Shown here: positions 1 to 12,200 of the stretch, one piece after another | How the letters are laid out: each line of letters starts with the position of its first letter | How positions within the stretch are numbered: position 1 is the stretch's first letter | NCBI GenBank assembly: GCA_004154925.1 | Contig: QJNS01000161.1 | Location: 1-64,000, forward strand | Source of the DNA: Monosporascus cannonballus | Taxonomy: Eukaryota; Ascomycota; Sordariomycetes; Xylariales | Direction of reading: 5' to 3' | DNA length: 64,000 nt | The notes under the pieces: model-generated | Seen by the model: only the letters and a program-made list of their open reading frames with translations | What the model was told of the DNA's origin: nothing | Database searches by the model: none | Translations under genes and position numbers: made by a program

Positions 1-209
1 GGGGGGGGGCCTTTTTGGGAGGGGAGGAATTAAAGGGCCGGGTGGGCCTAGAAATGCTGTGAAAGTGCCGATACGGTTCCTGCAGCCCCCGCCTTTTTCG
101 GGAGGGAATTCAGAATAAGGAGCCCAGTATTCATATCATCCACTCCCTTATAGGTCGGGCTTTTTGCTGTTCGTGGAAATGCGAGATAGACGAATACCGG
201 GGAGCGTGT

Positions 210-854
210 TCACCCGGTAAAGGCTTTGAGCCGCCGCTTCTCCTCTTTCCGCTTCCTCCTGGCATCTCTCCTCGCGCGCCGCTCCTCCTTCGTCTCGCCG
301 GCGCTCCGCTCGGCCTTCTTCGCCTTCTTCTTCTCCACCTTCTCCGCGGCCCTCCTTCTAGCCTCCTTCTCCTTCCTCTTCTGCTCTTTCTTCGACTTCT
401 TTGCCTCCCTCCTCGCCCTGCGCTCCTCCTTCGTCTCCTTCACCTCCTCCTCCTCCTCGCCAGCCGGCGACGCGACGCCGCTATCGGGGGGTGTCGGTAG
501 CGCCGCGCTGACGTCGACCGTGCCCTGGAGGACGCCCCCCCGGACGAACGATTTGTACAGGCCCCTGCTCCCTGTATACTTGGCGGCGCCCTTGGACGTG
601 ATCTTCTCGAGTGCGCCACCGCGCAGCGTCTGCTTCATGGTGCCGCCCCCCGTGTCGATGCCCTTGAGCGCCTGGTCGAAAGCGTTGAGCCACCAGGCCT
701 CCGCCTTATGGTCCTTCTTGCTGCCAAGCCCGCTGCCATTGTTGTTGCGCTTGATTAGGATGTGGTGTGCCAACCCGTTGTCGTCGCTGGTCGGGTGGAG
801 CGAGTGTCCCGTCCCCCGCCATCCCTGCGCGGTTAGGAGAGCGTGGGCGTTCAT
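210..854 (-). CDS. TMA23: TMA23-like nucleolar ribosome-biogenesis protein
   Basis: Single-exon gene for 214 residues. The N-terminal 65 residues carry the Tma23 signature: a G-patch-like opening (QGWRGTGHSL), then GLAHHILIKRN, GLGSKKDHKAEAWW and the AFDQALKGI helix. A second conserved block (KYTGSRGLYKSFVRGGVLQG) lies near residues 92-111. The C-terminal half is an extremely Lys/Arg/Glu-rich low-complexity tail with repeated KEERRARR motifs, as expected for a nucleolar protein. In yeast, Tma23 associates with ribosomes and is needed for 40S biogenesis; the same role here is inferred. The start is the only ATG before the conserved block. The opposite strand is also open over the charged tail, which is a codon-composition shadow. 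Confidence 0.85.
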   Translation of the reverse strand: MNAHALLTAQGWRGTGHSLHPTSDDNGLAHHILIKRNNNGSGLGSKKDHKAEAWWLNAFDQALKGIDTGGGTMKQTLRGGALEKITSKGAAKYTGSRGLYKSFVRGGVLQGTVDVSAALPTPPDSGVASPAGEEEEEVKETKEERRARREAKKSKKEQKRKEKEARRRAAEKVEKKKAKKAERSAGETKEERRARRDARRKRKEEKRRLKAFTG

Positions 855-1708
855 GCGAGGTGGTTTTGGACGGGGAAACGCGCTCGGTCGTTCTACAGGC
901 GAGGAATAGGCGTGGTAGACGGTAGTTTTCGCAATTTCAATGCTGAACCCCGGGGTATCTTTTCTTAACTAGAGTTATCCGGCTTGGAGCATGACCATAA
1001 TAAGTAACTGGGATGGAAAAACATTCAATATTTCTGCGTCGGCCAAAAGTTTAAGTGGGGCCACTCGCAGTATCAGCCCCACCCCCTTGTGCCTCCAAGT
1101 GGGGCCTACTCTAGTCCAGTGCCATTTACATGTGTCCCCTTATACAATAAAGGCTACTTAGTGCACATGTTCTGGATAAATAGGTAGCCATATTTCTATT
1201 TAAAGGATGATGTGCATCATTGTATGGCAGGGACTTCAATCCGGTGTTCCTTTGGAAAACCGACAATAATACAAGGTAGTCTTGGCCGGCTGGTAGGCGT
1301 TTCCAGCTAGATTTGCGAAAGCGTATCATAACATAAAACGCGGATACAGCTCGCCTAAGTTAGTGGATGGTCCTGACCTTTGTTTGCAGGCGAAGCCGTG
1401 GGGGAGATTCAGATTCCTCTTCCCTCTGGCAATCACTACAAATCGGGACAGTTGCTCGAGAGTCAAGCCTATGGAGGGTGTGGCGACTCTATCTCGTATG
1501 CTCAAGTAACAACATAACTGGGAACTGAACATAACGAGCGTGGCTCCCATTATCAGCTGCTGAAAGCATCCGTCGCCCCAGCATTACTGATCCAGGTTAT
1601 CCCGACGCCGAGAGTCCAACTAGTAGAGCTAAGTTTCAACGCCTCCTTAACTAGAAGCTTCTTAAGTTAGATCACGAATTTGAGGGCGATTGGTGATAAT
1701 AACCCAAC
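855..1708. other. Intergenic region without recognised gene
   Basis: This stretch holds only short open frames with no recognisable motif, for example minus-strand frames at 1126-1329 and 1326-1550. It separates two minus-strand genes and should include the promoter of the TMA23-like gene just beyond 854 and the 3' end of the tubby-like gene. I see no clear TATA box, repeat or RNA gene. Confidence 0.5.
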
Positions 1709-2407
1709 TCACCTTCGTTCCTCCTTAATCTTGTTTTCGGCAGAATCATACCATAGTCGCAGACACCATGTCGCAACTAGTACATCCGCCTGCTCTCTAG
1801 ACAGAGCCGCCGTGATAACCAATACGTGCTGGCTATTGTTCACATCCTCTATCGCAATCGGCGACCCGTAGGAATTGGTCCACTGGCACCTACTGCCCTT
1901 CCTTTTCACCTCGAACAGATACCGGCCACCATCCTCAAATGACGGCCCATTCAAATCGTTCTTCTTGGAAATCATCCTCGCCAGCTTAAAGTCTCCCTTG
2001 CGGAGACGCGATGACCTCTTCAGGCCGAAGCTCCCCATCGTCCTCCTCGACACAGACTGAAGATGGAATAGCCCCGTCGCCTTCCACGCCATCACATCTT
2101 TTACTTGCACGAGGTTGTAAAGATGGCGGCCTCGCTGTTTGATGAGCGGTGTTCCGTCCGGGTTCGTCCTGACGTTGTGTTCTACCCTCGAGAATTCCAC
2201 CGCCGTGTCCACGTGAGACAGAGAGCTCACACCGCGGTTCACCTCATATAGTGGGGCAGATTCTGAAGATTCTGCGTGGATGGATTGTCCCGCCAGTACG
2301 AGGATCACCGGCTGTACAATCCCATCCGAGACATTCCCGTCGTCCATCTCATAGGGCGGCGGTTCATCGTGGATTTGAACCGAGAATGCGTTTGGTTCCG
2401 GATCCAT
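1709..2407 (-). CDS. Tubby C-terminal-like (LURP-one type) fungal protein, hypothetical
   Basis: Intact single-exon ORF of 232 residues. It matches a family common in Pezizomycotina: a short acidic N-terminus with a PPPYE motif (residues 11-20), a beta strand LVLAGQSIHAES, then APLYEVNRG, VEFSRVEHNVRT, GRHLYNLVQV, SVSRRTMGSFGLKRS, YLFEVKRKGSRCQW and a hydrophobic C-terminal helix (DVLVATWCLRLWYDS). That strand-rich pattern ending in a buried helix is the tubby/scramblase-like fold, where the C-terminal helix plugs a beta barrel. There is no signal peptide, so a cytoplasmic or membrane-peripheral location is likely. The PPPY motif could bind WW-domain proteins such as Rsp5-type ligases; that is an inference. 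No member I know of has a settled function. Confidence 0.75.
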   Translation of the reverse strand: MDPEPNAFSVQIHDEPPPYEMDDGNVSDGIVQPVILVLAGQSIHAESSESAPLYEVNRGVSSLSHVDTAVEFSRVEHNVRTNPDGTPLIKQRGRHLYNLVQVKDVMAWKATGLFHLQSVSRRTMGSFGLKRSSRLRKGDFKLARMISKKNDLNGPSFEDGGRYLFEVKRKGSRCQWTNSYGSPIAIEDVNNSQHVLVITAALSREQADVLVATWCLRLWYDSAENKIKEERR

Positions 2408-3219
2408 TTGGTTTGAAGTGACCCCTCGGCCTCGGCGGCTATGAAATAGGAAAGATATAGTCTTCCGGTAATTATTGGACTATGGGAGAGTTAAGGTAAT
2501 ATGCAGAGAGAGACCCGTGGTCTTTATACGTAGATACATTGATAGGTAGGCTACTCCGAAGGGAACTTTGCATCATCTTGGGACACAGCCTCTGAGCGAA
2601 GATATGATGTATCCTCAGCAGGTATTAGTCGCCACTATGTATGTATATAGGGATTAACAGCCTCAACCTTGGCAATGGTATTACTTTATTCATAAGTCAA
2701 ATCAGCGTAAGTTATCTGCTTTGGGAAAAGAACCGACTTTGGGCGTTGCTCTGCCGTCTTATGTGTCAATTCTAAGATTCTCCGCCCCGCAGGGATGGGA
2801 CCTCCCCCACTGCATCGAACGAACCTGTCAGCCTCGGGCCTGTGCCAGCCCAGCCCAGCCTTGCCAGCCGATCGGCCCCGTACCGTACCTAACGATAAGG
2901 AGCCGATGCAGTTTTTGGCACTATAATTGAGAGTGGACCCCCTGTAGATCCGCCGCAACTGACTACCGCCGCGTAACGCTGCATTGCGAAATCTACCCTA
3001 GATCAGGGGTTTCGACATTTCGCGGCTGAGAGAGTGCGCGCGCGTAGATAACCTGCACCGAGGATCATGTGAGAAGGACGTCCGACTTGGATCCTTACTC
3101 GCTGCCTTTTTTCCCCTCTTCTTGAGATTTGGGTTCGATACATTGTTCGTTCCTCCTAATGTATTGATTTATTCTACGTTCAATTGTGTGGACTCGGGTC
3201 TGCACCTTCGCTTGTCACA
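2408..3219. promoter_or_regulatory. Divergent intergenic region between the tubby-like gene and GUP1
   Basis: About 800 bases separate two divergently transcribed genes, so both promoters should lie here. A pyrimidine-rich run (ctgccttttttcccctcttc, about 3102-3122) lies roughly 100 bases before the GUP1 ATG and resembles the CT-rich tracts near fungal transcription starts. The GUP1 start context is cacaATGg, close to the fungal consensus. Short open frames on both strands near 2690-2960 overlap each other and have no recognisable content. Confidence 0.4.
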
Positions 3220-5373
3220 ATGGGCGTCCTCTCCTTTCTCAGAAATATCTACAACCTCGACACCCTCGATACGCGCTTTACGAACTCAGCCTCCGTGCCT
3301 TATAAGACCGTCATAGACTCTCGCGATGATCCGACCGCCAGTAAAGAGAGGGCTTCTAGGTGGAACAGTTCATCCACCTGGCCCAGGCCGAGTACGCCCG
3401 AGGTTTATCTATACATCGTGCTTATCAGCGCAGCGATGCCTTACATGTTCTGGGGGGCGTACGATGCGTCAAGGAGTAAGGATTGCAGTTCGACGCTTTA
3501 TTGGGACGTGGGCGTTAACACATCTCATAGCGACCGATCCCAAATATAGAAATTATGAACACTTCCTTTCCCCGGGATGGATCCCGGGGCGCAAGATCGT
3601 GAGCATTCGCTTCGGACCTATCAGCTTGTAAACCATACGCTCACCCAGACAAAAAGGATACTTCCGACGCGCAGTATCATACCTTTCGAAGCAACATGCC
3701 TTATATGGCAGCCTTACTCGTCTTCCACCCGCTCCTCCGTCGATTGTATAACACCGTTGTGCACCCGGTCAGCTCTGGAAAGGAGTCAGCGCGGCCAACG
3801 CTGGAAGAGGCCGATGAGAGGATGAAACAGCGAACCTCGTTCGACTTCCGCTTCGCCATCATCTTTCTGCTTGCGCTACACGGTATTTCGGCTTTTAAGA
3901 TTCTCGCGATCCTCTATGTGAACTTCCAAATCGCGACCGCCCTGCCCCGAAAGTCCGTGCCGGCTGCGACCTGGATCTTCAACATCGGTATCCTCTTCAC
4001 GAATGACATATTCGACGGCTATAGATTTGGGGATTTGGCCGCCTGGATATCCGGTCCGTCTGCGAAGTCCCTCTTAGACTCAGGCCCGACCTTGGTGACA
4101 TGGGGTAGGTGGCTTGATAGTTACGGTGGGATCCTCAGTCGTTGGGAAATCTCATTCAACCTCACCGTGCTGCGCATGGTCAGCTTCAACCTGGACTATT
4201 ACTGGAGCTTAGATCGCAGCAGCTATAGCCCCGTCGAGGTGAGATGCGTTCTTATCTATAAGTAGGACAGGCATTGCTGATACGCCTAAGAAGAAACAGC
4301 TCGACCCCTCGTCACTAAGCGAGCACGATCGTATTTCCACCCCGGCGCAAGCAAAGGACTATTCCTTCCGAAACTACGTCGCCTATGCCATCTACGCTCC
4401 GTTATACCTCACAGGGCCCATCATCACCTTCAATGACTACATATCGCAGTGTCGTTACAGGCCCGCAAGCATCGAAACCTCACGTACGATCCGCTACGGC
4501 GTCCGGTGGGCACTGTGCCTTCTCGCGATGGAGGTCATTCTCCACTACAACTACATGCAGGCAATATCCAAGGGGCGGCCGAAATGGGGCGACTACACGG
4601 CCACGCAGCTCAGCCTGCTGAGCTACTTCAACCTGCACCTGATCTGGCTGAAGTTGCTGCTGCCGTGGCGGCTATTCCGGCTGTGGGCGCTGTTGGACGG
4701 CCTCGACCCGCCCGAGAACATGGTGCGCTGCGTCAGCGACAACTACAGCACATTGTCATTCTGGCGCAGCTGGCACCGCAGCTTCTACCGCTGGTCGCTG
4801 CGCTACGTCTACATCCCCCTGGGCGGGTCCAGCTTCCGCAGCGCGCGCGACGCCGCCCGCTCCGTGCTCACCTACGTCCTCGTCTTCACCTTCGTCGCCA
4901 TCTGGCACGACATCAAGCTGCACCTGCTCATCTGGGGCTGGCTCATCGTCTTCTTCATGCTCCCCGAGATGGCCGCCGGCTACCTGTTCCCGCGCCGCCG
5001 CTGGGAGCAGCGCCGCCCCGTCACCTACCGCTTCATCGCCGCCGCCGCCTCTGTGTTCAACACCCTCATGATGATGGTCGCCAACCTCGTCGGCTTCGCC
5101 GTCGGCGTCGACGGCCTCAAGGACATCGTGGCGGGCATATTTAAGGATTCCTTTGGTAAGCTACTTAACAAACCCGCACACCCCCACCCCAAGCGGGCGC
5201 GGACCATCCGCGCCCCGCTGAATATAATCCTTGGAGCCGAAAGAAATTGCTAACACGATATTGCAGGCCTCGTGGTCTTCGCGGGAGCGTTCGGAGTGTT
5301 GTTCGTGGGCGTTCAGCTCATGTTCGAGGTCAGGGAGTCGGAGAAGGAGAGGGGCATTGACCTCAAATGCTGA
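3220..5373 (+). CDS. GUP1: Gup1 membrane-bound O-acyltransferase (MBOAT), five exons
   Basis: Predicted 625-residue multispanning ER membrane protein. Exons I derive: 3220-3475, 3531-3598, 3657-4238, 4291-5155 and 5267-5373; introns of 55, 58, 52 and 111 bases begin GTAAGG, GTGAGC, GTGAGA and GTAAGC, and the phases agree throughout. Gup1 family blocks run in order: LRNIYNLDTLDTRFT, EHFLSPGWIPGRKI, AATWIFNIGILF, LDYYWSLDR, YAPLYLTGPIITFNDYISQ, PPENMVRCVSDNYSTLSFW. The MBOAT core has WRSWHRSFYRW (His464) and the family histidine in FVAIWHDI (His508). In yeast, Gup1 remodels GPI-anchor lipids and was first described as a glycerol-uptake factor; the same role is inferred. Introns 2 and 3 end in AAG rather than CAG or TAG; I chose those acceptors because they restore the conserved DTSDAQ and VEKKQLDP joins. 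The gene ends with the short tail GIDLKC. Confidence 0.9.
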
Positions 5374-5697
5374 TTTTGGCGTGGTGGAGATCTTGCCTTG
5401 GGCTAACAGAGGGAGGACGTATCGATGTGGCATGACTAGAACATATCGTAAAATGACTGAAGGCCTGTGGGCACTAAATTAGTTGTTTAGTGGGATGATG
5501 CGCTATCCGAGTAAATGAGCGAACGGACATGTGTTTGAGTTACTCCCAATACTAGGGTGCGCGATTCGAACAATGCACCGTGACATTATCACCGGGAGCC
5601 ACGGAACCATCATATGCGTCCCGGCTCTTGTCCGCTTTCCGGGCTCGCACAGCAGCATTACGGGGTTTGCTATCTCTTCTCTTCCGGCATCTGACGG

Positions 5698-6311
5698 ATG
5701 GGCCGAGGCAACCTAGCCCAGGCGCGGCTTAAAGGACGCATTTCAGTCCAGCTACAGAAAAAAAAAGGACATCGCAGAGTTCAAACCACAAACGAGGCCC
5801 AGCAGAGTCCCTGCATACAGGGGACAGCGCCCCCCCCCCGTCTAATATTTATCCGAACCGGCGCGTCGGCAACCCGGGAATCGTCTCCGTACCCAGTGTC
5901 CGAAGACAAAGAAGATCTGCCCTGGGTACATAGATTCCAGGGGCGCGGGCAAGACTGCTTCGTGGACGAGGAACAAATAAGCCAATTTATGCTGCACGTA
6001 CGGACGCTGACGCTGAAGCACAGGCGTCTCGGAATGCTGACAGAGAAGGTGAACAGAAAACTCCACGATCCACCGGGGGCTCGCGGAAAGCAGTCACTCG
6101 GGACGGATGGGGCATATCGCAGCCCCAAGCCAGCCAGCCGGATCCCCTCTCTCTCTGTCTTTGTTTCCTTCCTCACTGTCCCAAAGTTTAACCCGTGCAT
6201 AATATTGTCTTCAGCAGGCTCGCCGTGAAGTGTAATATATACCTTCGGACCTGAACATGGAGTACTGTTTCTTTTTTCGAGGTAACGGTAACGAGAATAA
6301 CTGTCCCGCAC
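5698..6311. other. Stretch open on both strands, coding status unresolved
   Basis: The plus strand is open for 176 codons from 5698 to 6228, and the minus strand for 176 codons from 6311 to 5781. The plus-strand product has a plausible helical middle (DEEQISQFMLHVRTLTLKHR, near residues 100-119). Neither product matches a family I recognise, and neither has a convincing start context or intron structure. It could be an exon fragment of an uncharacterised or decayed gene, or chance openness caused by composition. Confidence 0.2.
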
Positions 6312-7085
6312 GCACCCGTGTGCCAGGCCCCAGGCGCATAAAGCTTCATTTTCCTGCTGCGGAGCCGGTTCGGATCCGGTCCCGTCTCAGCTCCACCTAG
6401 GGGCTCCGGGGGGTATCCCTAGCGGCTCCGCCCACTTTGGTCCCGCGCCGTCGGTACCTATATATATTGCTTTGTGTCTATAGTAGGTAACCTACCGGTA
6501 GCATACGAAGGACGAAGTAGGAAGAAGGAAAGTCGTTGTGGCTGTGCATATAGGTGAAGTATATTTATTACCTCTTGTCATGTTATGGATTAGTTATCTA
6601 CCAAAGCTTGCTAGCATGTCGTCGACGAAATAATTATCACACTTTACTCTTACCCCTTAAACTTTAGCAAAATGATATCAATAGATAAGCTACTTCATCT
6701 CTGCCAACCTTAGAGTAGACATTGCTTAATATGCCAATTAAATAAGCAGGCAAATAATATCAGTAACTTCTTTTAAGCGGGGGGTTTTTTTTTTGCCCCA
6801 TCCCAAATCTTTGCAATATGTGGTGTGCTAGTTACTTTCCACAACCTGGCTAGCTCGCTCGATCTCGCCAGCAGCATTGGCGGCAGAACTATTGATCTAT
6901 TAGAGCTTTCACGCCCCAGTTACGTCTGCCTCGCCGAATCGTTCATCGGTCAGTGTTAAACCTTTTTAGCCCGTCCATCGACGAGCATCCCCCTTCCAGA
7001 AAATTCACCAACGAAGGCAGAACTTCGGGCTTTAACATCCGGCTACATAGCTCGATAATGAACGCAACCGTTTGGGGTTGGAGTT

Positions 7086-7104
7086 GGTTAAGGTTAGGGT
7101 TAGG
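7086..7104 (+). repeat. Short interstitial telomere-like motif
   Basis: The bases ggttaaggttagggttagg contain two overlapping copies of the fungal telomere unit TTAGGG plus one degenerate copy (TTAAGG). The run is too short to be a telomere remnant with confidence. It may be a telobox-type factor site or chance. Confidence 0.35.
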
Positions 7105-8075
7105 CTCCGGGGAATTTAGGGGGCAGACAGAGGCCCCTAAATTTAGGTATACGGCAACATACCGGCAGTGGTCATGGTGTTGGTGGTGCAATGGCAGTGG
7201 CACCAGCCCCGCTCTGCCAAGACATCTAGTTAGGTATGGGGCAGGGGAGGATTGTTGGTGGGGCTGCCAGAAAGGGCCTAAAACTGACAGATTAACGACG
7301 GGGTAGACGGTACCTGGGACTGGCTTTCAGACTCTTGGTGGTTGATGGACTATCTAATTTCTGCTGCGTAAGTTTCGGCGCTATCATCGTCATGTGTTTC
7401 CCACGTACTAACCATAGCCGCCACAACCGACCCTCGGCTACGGGTAATTTCGACAGGAAACATGTGTCGACGCTCAATCTCGGATATGGATAGGGTACCA
7501 GCCATACTAGACGTTCTAGTCAACAGGCAGCGGAGACCGCTCGGAGTAGTCTCCAATGCTTGTTTGGCCAGTATTGTTCGCCGGGGGGCCACGTACCGTA
7601 TCTCATTGTTGCGGCGCCCAAGAGATCCCTCAAGGGCGAGGGCTTCGAGAGAGGCCGATGTCTTCTCACCGCACGTCCAAGAAGCGAAAGAAAAACCGAG
7701 CTCCTCTGTCGTGCAACAAACCGTGGCGGAGCCGGCCGGGCTGAGGAGGCCCCGTTATCACCTAATCAAGAATCGAACGAGCAGCCTCTCGCTTCTCGAG
7801 ATATCTAGGTCGCGGCGGCCGTGGCGGCTGAGCCGGCGTAACTTTCGGAGATATCAGACGGTCCCCGGCCCGAGACATGCGGACGCGCAGACTGCGGATC
7901 CGTACGCGTCCGGAACCGAAGACGATGGAAGGCAGCTGAGTCATGTGTCAGAGGTCTCTTGCTTTCGTCGGTGTTCGCTCTGGGCCATTTCTATTACCGG
8001 TAGATGAGCCGAAAAACACCTCGTGCAACCGCCCTGCTGAGGTATTTCTTCTGGTGATATCTCCTATATAGAGGA

Positions 8076-8097
8076 GGCCCTCCGAGACGAGGGCCTT
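8076..8097. other. Perfect 8-bp hairpin
   Basis: The arms AGGCCCTC and GAGGGCCT are exactly complementary around a 6-base loop (CGAGAC). No run of T follows directly, and no gene is close by, so a terminator role is not supported. Confidence 0.4.
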
Positions 8098-8936
8098 GGC
8101 TAGAGTTGGGTTTGATTTGGATGAGGTATATACATTGGGGTAATCGTATTAGATGCTAAAGGAGTGGGTGTTCGTTAACTGAAACTGTAAAGTAGCAAAT
8201 GGCAGGCAGATGTGATATGCAATATATAAATTATAACTCTTAAGAAGGGCTAGGTGGCAATGCAAACCCCTTTCTCCCCTCGTCGGTCTTTATATATCAT
8301 AATTAGGGTTATCTCTCAAGTCCTACCAGCTGCACTCCCGAGTCTCGACCCTCGGGTGGTAGTTGGTACAGGCCAGAAAACCCTCCAGGTTTCTCGTAGG
8401 GTCCGGTTCGGCTGTAGTCCTGGGCGATGGTTAGATGCTCGACTCACCTTCGATCAAAGGGACGTCAGTTCGAACCCGACCTGAGCTTTTGTCCTCCTCC
8501 TACCCAATTTTATTTCTCTAACGTGAGATGAAGCAACATGCCTCTGGAGAGGGGCCGTTCTCCTTGTGTAAAAGGGAACCTCAATTGAGAGCTAACCATG
8601 CCTGAACGGGGAATGCAGCCTGGCACGAGATTCTAACCTGCTCTGGTTTTTCGAGAATACCAACAACAGAGAACTTGCAGAAGAAGGTTGACAGCCTTGC
8701 GTTTGGACTCGACCTCTACAGGTGGTTGCTTCAATAAAGGAGTACTTCAGGAAGATACTCGACTCCCAGACGACTACACTTTCCGGACCATTGGAGTTGT
8801 GCTCAATGTTTTCAGGAACTCGGAGGATGGGCATCGCCCACGCGGGAGTAGTCCCCCAGAGTCCAAGGATAAGTTCGGTGCGACACGCAAAGAGTCGCCC
8901 AGCCGCCTACAAGTCCGTAGACGGTGAACGCGACAG

Positions 8937-9269
8937 TCAAGAGTATCCGCTTGTGTGGGCGATCTTCCTGTCTCTGCTAGTTGTCGTGTCTGGAGGGACT
9001 CGTCCAGGGGCATAAACGCCATTGGCCAGCGAAGGTTCCACGGACGAATTCCAAGGCGATGATTTGGACTGAGCCATCTGCTGTGCCGCTTTGGCCTCCT
9101 TGTCCATCCGACCGTTTCCCTTGGCCGTTGAATCCGGGCAAGCCAGGGTGCTGCCTAGGTATTCACCGAATGCTTCGTGTGTATATTTAGGTCTAGTCAC
9201 GTCTCCTCCTGAGGGAGCTGTGCAATTACCGGGATGTTGCTGACAAAGGATCGACGATTGTGACAGCAT
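8937..9269 (-). pseudogene. Possible fragment of a LINE-type RNase H domain
   Basis: This 110-codon open frame contains the stretch CPDSTAKGNGRMDKEAKAAQ. It resembles the end of the RNase H domain of fungal Tad-type LINE elements (usual pattern PGHxGxxGNExADxxAKxAA). The His is replaced by Ser and the Ala-Asp pair by Met-Asp, so catalytic function would be lost. No reverse transcriptase motifs were found on either side. The resemblance covers only about 20 residues and could be coincidence. Confidence 0.2.
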
Positions 9270-12200
9270 TTCTATCCAGGATGGCGGGGCGCAGTATGAC
9301 AGAGGGATTCTCTGTTTGAGATCCAGACAGAATCCTCGCTAATGGCGCCCGGAGCTCCTACCATGAGACACCATGCAATTGGCCCTAGTAATAAACGTCT
9401 TCGAGCTCAAGCGACAACACAGTCTTTGTCCATTAGGCCGGCTCTTGGACAACTCTAATGATAAGATGTGGCCGTTGGTATAATGCCCGGTTCGAAGAAC
9501 GCCGTCATATCACGACCATGAGGGAGAGTGTCTTTGCCAGGCAAGCGTATGCCCTACTTGATCACCAGAGGGCCAACTAAGCAGGTCTCGCAAACTATAG
9601 TAAGAGTGTTTTAGTCAAGTTCTGGATATCTAACTTACGAGCACAGTGGCACCGTCATCATGGTGCCTTATTGTTGTAGGTGTGTCGAAGTGACTCCCAC
9701 AGGGCTGCCGGATTGCTTCGCAAGCTTGAAAAGTGGCAGCTTGAACGATTGGGAGTTTCTCCCCATCGCTATACTGTTTATTGGTGATTAACGGTATAAT
9801 TTCAAAGGAGGTAAGGGAATCAGGTGCGCAATAGGGTACCGATCTCCGTTTGGACGAGCCTTTCATGATTCGAAATTGACCAGATACTCTTTGAGAGATG
9901 GTTGGCTGGTTAGCTTTATAAGAAAGGATGAAATTGAAGGTTGTTGGTGTAACAATCAGCGCGGCGGTGACCAATAGCCAGTGGGTGTAGCTAGGTAGGC
10001 GCTTTAGAAGTTAAGCCGCTCAGCCCTAATCTGTATGCGTTTCATCCTCCGAGACTGATCAGATTAGACCTATTCGGACAACGGACTTATGACAATCTCG
10101 TGCTTACCCTCCTAGGTACAAAATGTGTAGATTTCAAACCTCTGTGTCGTTGATATTCGTCGAAAGTTCCCGCCAAGTCCGCCTCGGCGCAAGCTTCAAT
10201 ACCGACTGTTGGCTTCAGGTTGAACACATGGCAGATGCAGACGTGCGCAGGGCCTAACTTTATTGTGCCGGAAGCTTGGTCTTTGGGCTGAAATGTTTAT
10301 TTAATGTTTACTCTCCCTAGAGGAGACGTGACCGTGTAAACAAAATTGGATAAAATGATAGATTGTTACCTTAATTCCGAGGCTTGTCGGCAACTACTCG
10401 GCTTTAGAGTAAGGCTCTGTGGGACTGAGGTACAATCTATCCTAACCGTGAAAACCATGGATCAGTCATCGTGTTCGAAGATACTGGGTTTAGTATCTAT
10501 CGTGCAAATTATATCATGTAATGATTTTCTGTGTATTTGGCTCAGCCTGGAAAATATGGCTTGAACCCAAACGTGCCTTGCATTTAATGTTTACATAATC
10601 CATGTGCGATAGATGCTCTTAGGGTTAGATATTTTACATGTCCACGTCCCAGGCAAGGTATTACCTGACATATTAGGGGAGCCACTAGTGGGAGAAGACC
10701 GCTACCATTTGGCTGACCTAACTATAGTAGGCCCAGCTGCCCGAGACTCACCATTCCTAGAAAGGTACCCCTTCAAACTTTTAGAGCTGCTCAGCCCCTT
10801 AAACGACTCCTTTTTGCGCCCAGGATCCCATGGGCTTTCGTGGACTGCACCATGTTGTGTAGGGGATTGAGGGACAAGAGCTCTGTCAGTATATGCATAC
10901 GGAAGGACGTATGTAATCAAGCTGACAGTAAGGTTGGATAAGTGCTCACGTTTACATGTCAATCGATGCAGACTGGGGAAAACTATTGATTTTCTCTTCA
11001 TAGGCACGATCAAGCGAACCGAGCCAACCCTGGAAAGGGAACAGAGCACGTTCTAGATCCACCTGCACGCACACCCTTGCATATGAGCATGGGCAAGAGG
11101 GGAGCTACGCAGGGCTAGGTTGGAAACGGCGGGAGTATGTGACAAGGTCCTAGGGATCCGACTGCTCGTTTCCTTCGTTTAGTTATTGCGTGCCTCTCTA
11201 GCTTTGGTCGGATCGTTCGGTGTGTGTGGCGGTTTAAGTTGTAATATTTGAGGTCTTGTCTGTGTTCATCCCTCCATTCCCACATGCATCTTCTTCGCTG
11301 CAACATCACCTGTCACTCTTTCCTACCGGCATTAGCCGTCTTTTTGCAATTTACATTCGCTTGTTACCGACTGGCTGCTTCGTACGGAGCCTCCCAATTT
11401 TCTCACTCATTTATAGAAGCGATACTTACGCGAGATCTCAGCTGTTACTTATTGTTAGACCGACTATCTTCGCACTCGCCCCTCAAAAACAACTGGAATT
11501 CCAATTCATTGTCCTCACATAACAACTGATTTATGCGACTCCAGCTCAAAATCAAGCCTCAAATTCGACGCCATTGTCCTTCCGTTAGTCTCTCACCGGC
11601 TGCATAATTCATTCAGTGCTCTCAACCGGAACTCGGACCATACCTCACCTAACCCAGCAGCTATCGACCTAGAACATAATAGTAATATTCTGACCTTCCG
11701 CTTTCGGATTATAGCCCACTGGCCCCAGCGAGGCAAAGATCTTGCAACACAGGCCCGCCGCCATGTTGCACTTCTCGATCTATCTGTTCTGATACCTGTG
11801 TATGTTGGGCTGTTGGAAGCCGAGAGCCTCTTCCCTACACGCTCACAAGTTACCTCCGTCTTTTGGTTATACACAACCGCATAGCCAGGCACGCGGTGGG
11901 ACAACCAGGAGTGTCCAAGGGGAACCACCTCGGGAAGCTGCTGTGCTTCCCCCCTCACCGAAAATTGTTGCCGCGATAACCTCCGCGTCACAAGCCTCGG
12001 CCAATCCATCGACGCCTGCAGTATAGTCCTCGTCGTCCACCCGTTCGGCTGATTTCAACCACTGCCTACTTTGCGCCGTGTGACGCTGTGTTGCGCTTCC
12101 AGCACCAGTTATAGAATTACGCACATACATATGCTCATGTATGTTATATGTCATTCATGCTAGCGGTCATTCCAACAGTCTGCAGCAGTTGTCTGCCGTC

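Noticed and set aside
226..909. 227-codon plus-strand open frame rich in Ser and Phe
   Set aside because: It is antisense to the Lys/Arg/Glu-rich tail of the TMA23-like gene; TTC/CTC-type codons opposite GAA/AAG keep it open.
5552..5577. GGTGC/GCACC hairpin containing ATTCGAAC
   Set aside because: The loop is 14 bases, not the 7 of a tRNA T arm, and no other tRNA arms are present.
7462..8007. 181-codon plus frame with several overlapping frames on both strands
   Set aside because: Arg/Ser-rich translation without a recognisable domain, intron signals or a convincing start; not supported as a gene.
8411..8485. tRNA-like segment with a TTCGAAC T-loop and a possible 4-bp anticodon stem around CTCACCT
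   Set aside because: The T-stem has a mismatch, the spacing between the anticodon arm and T arm is too long, and no acceptor stem complementary to CTGAGCT lies upstream. At most a decayed tRNA.
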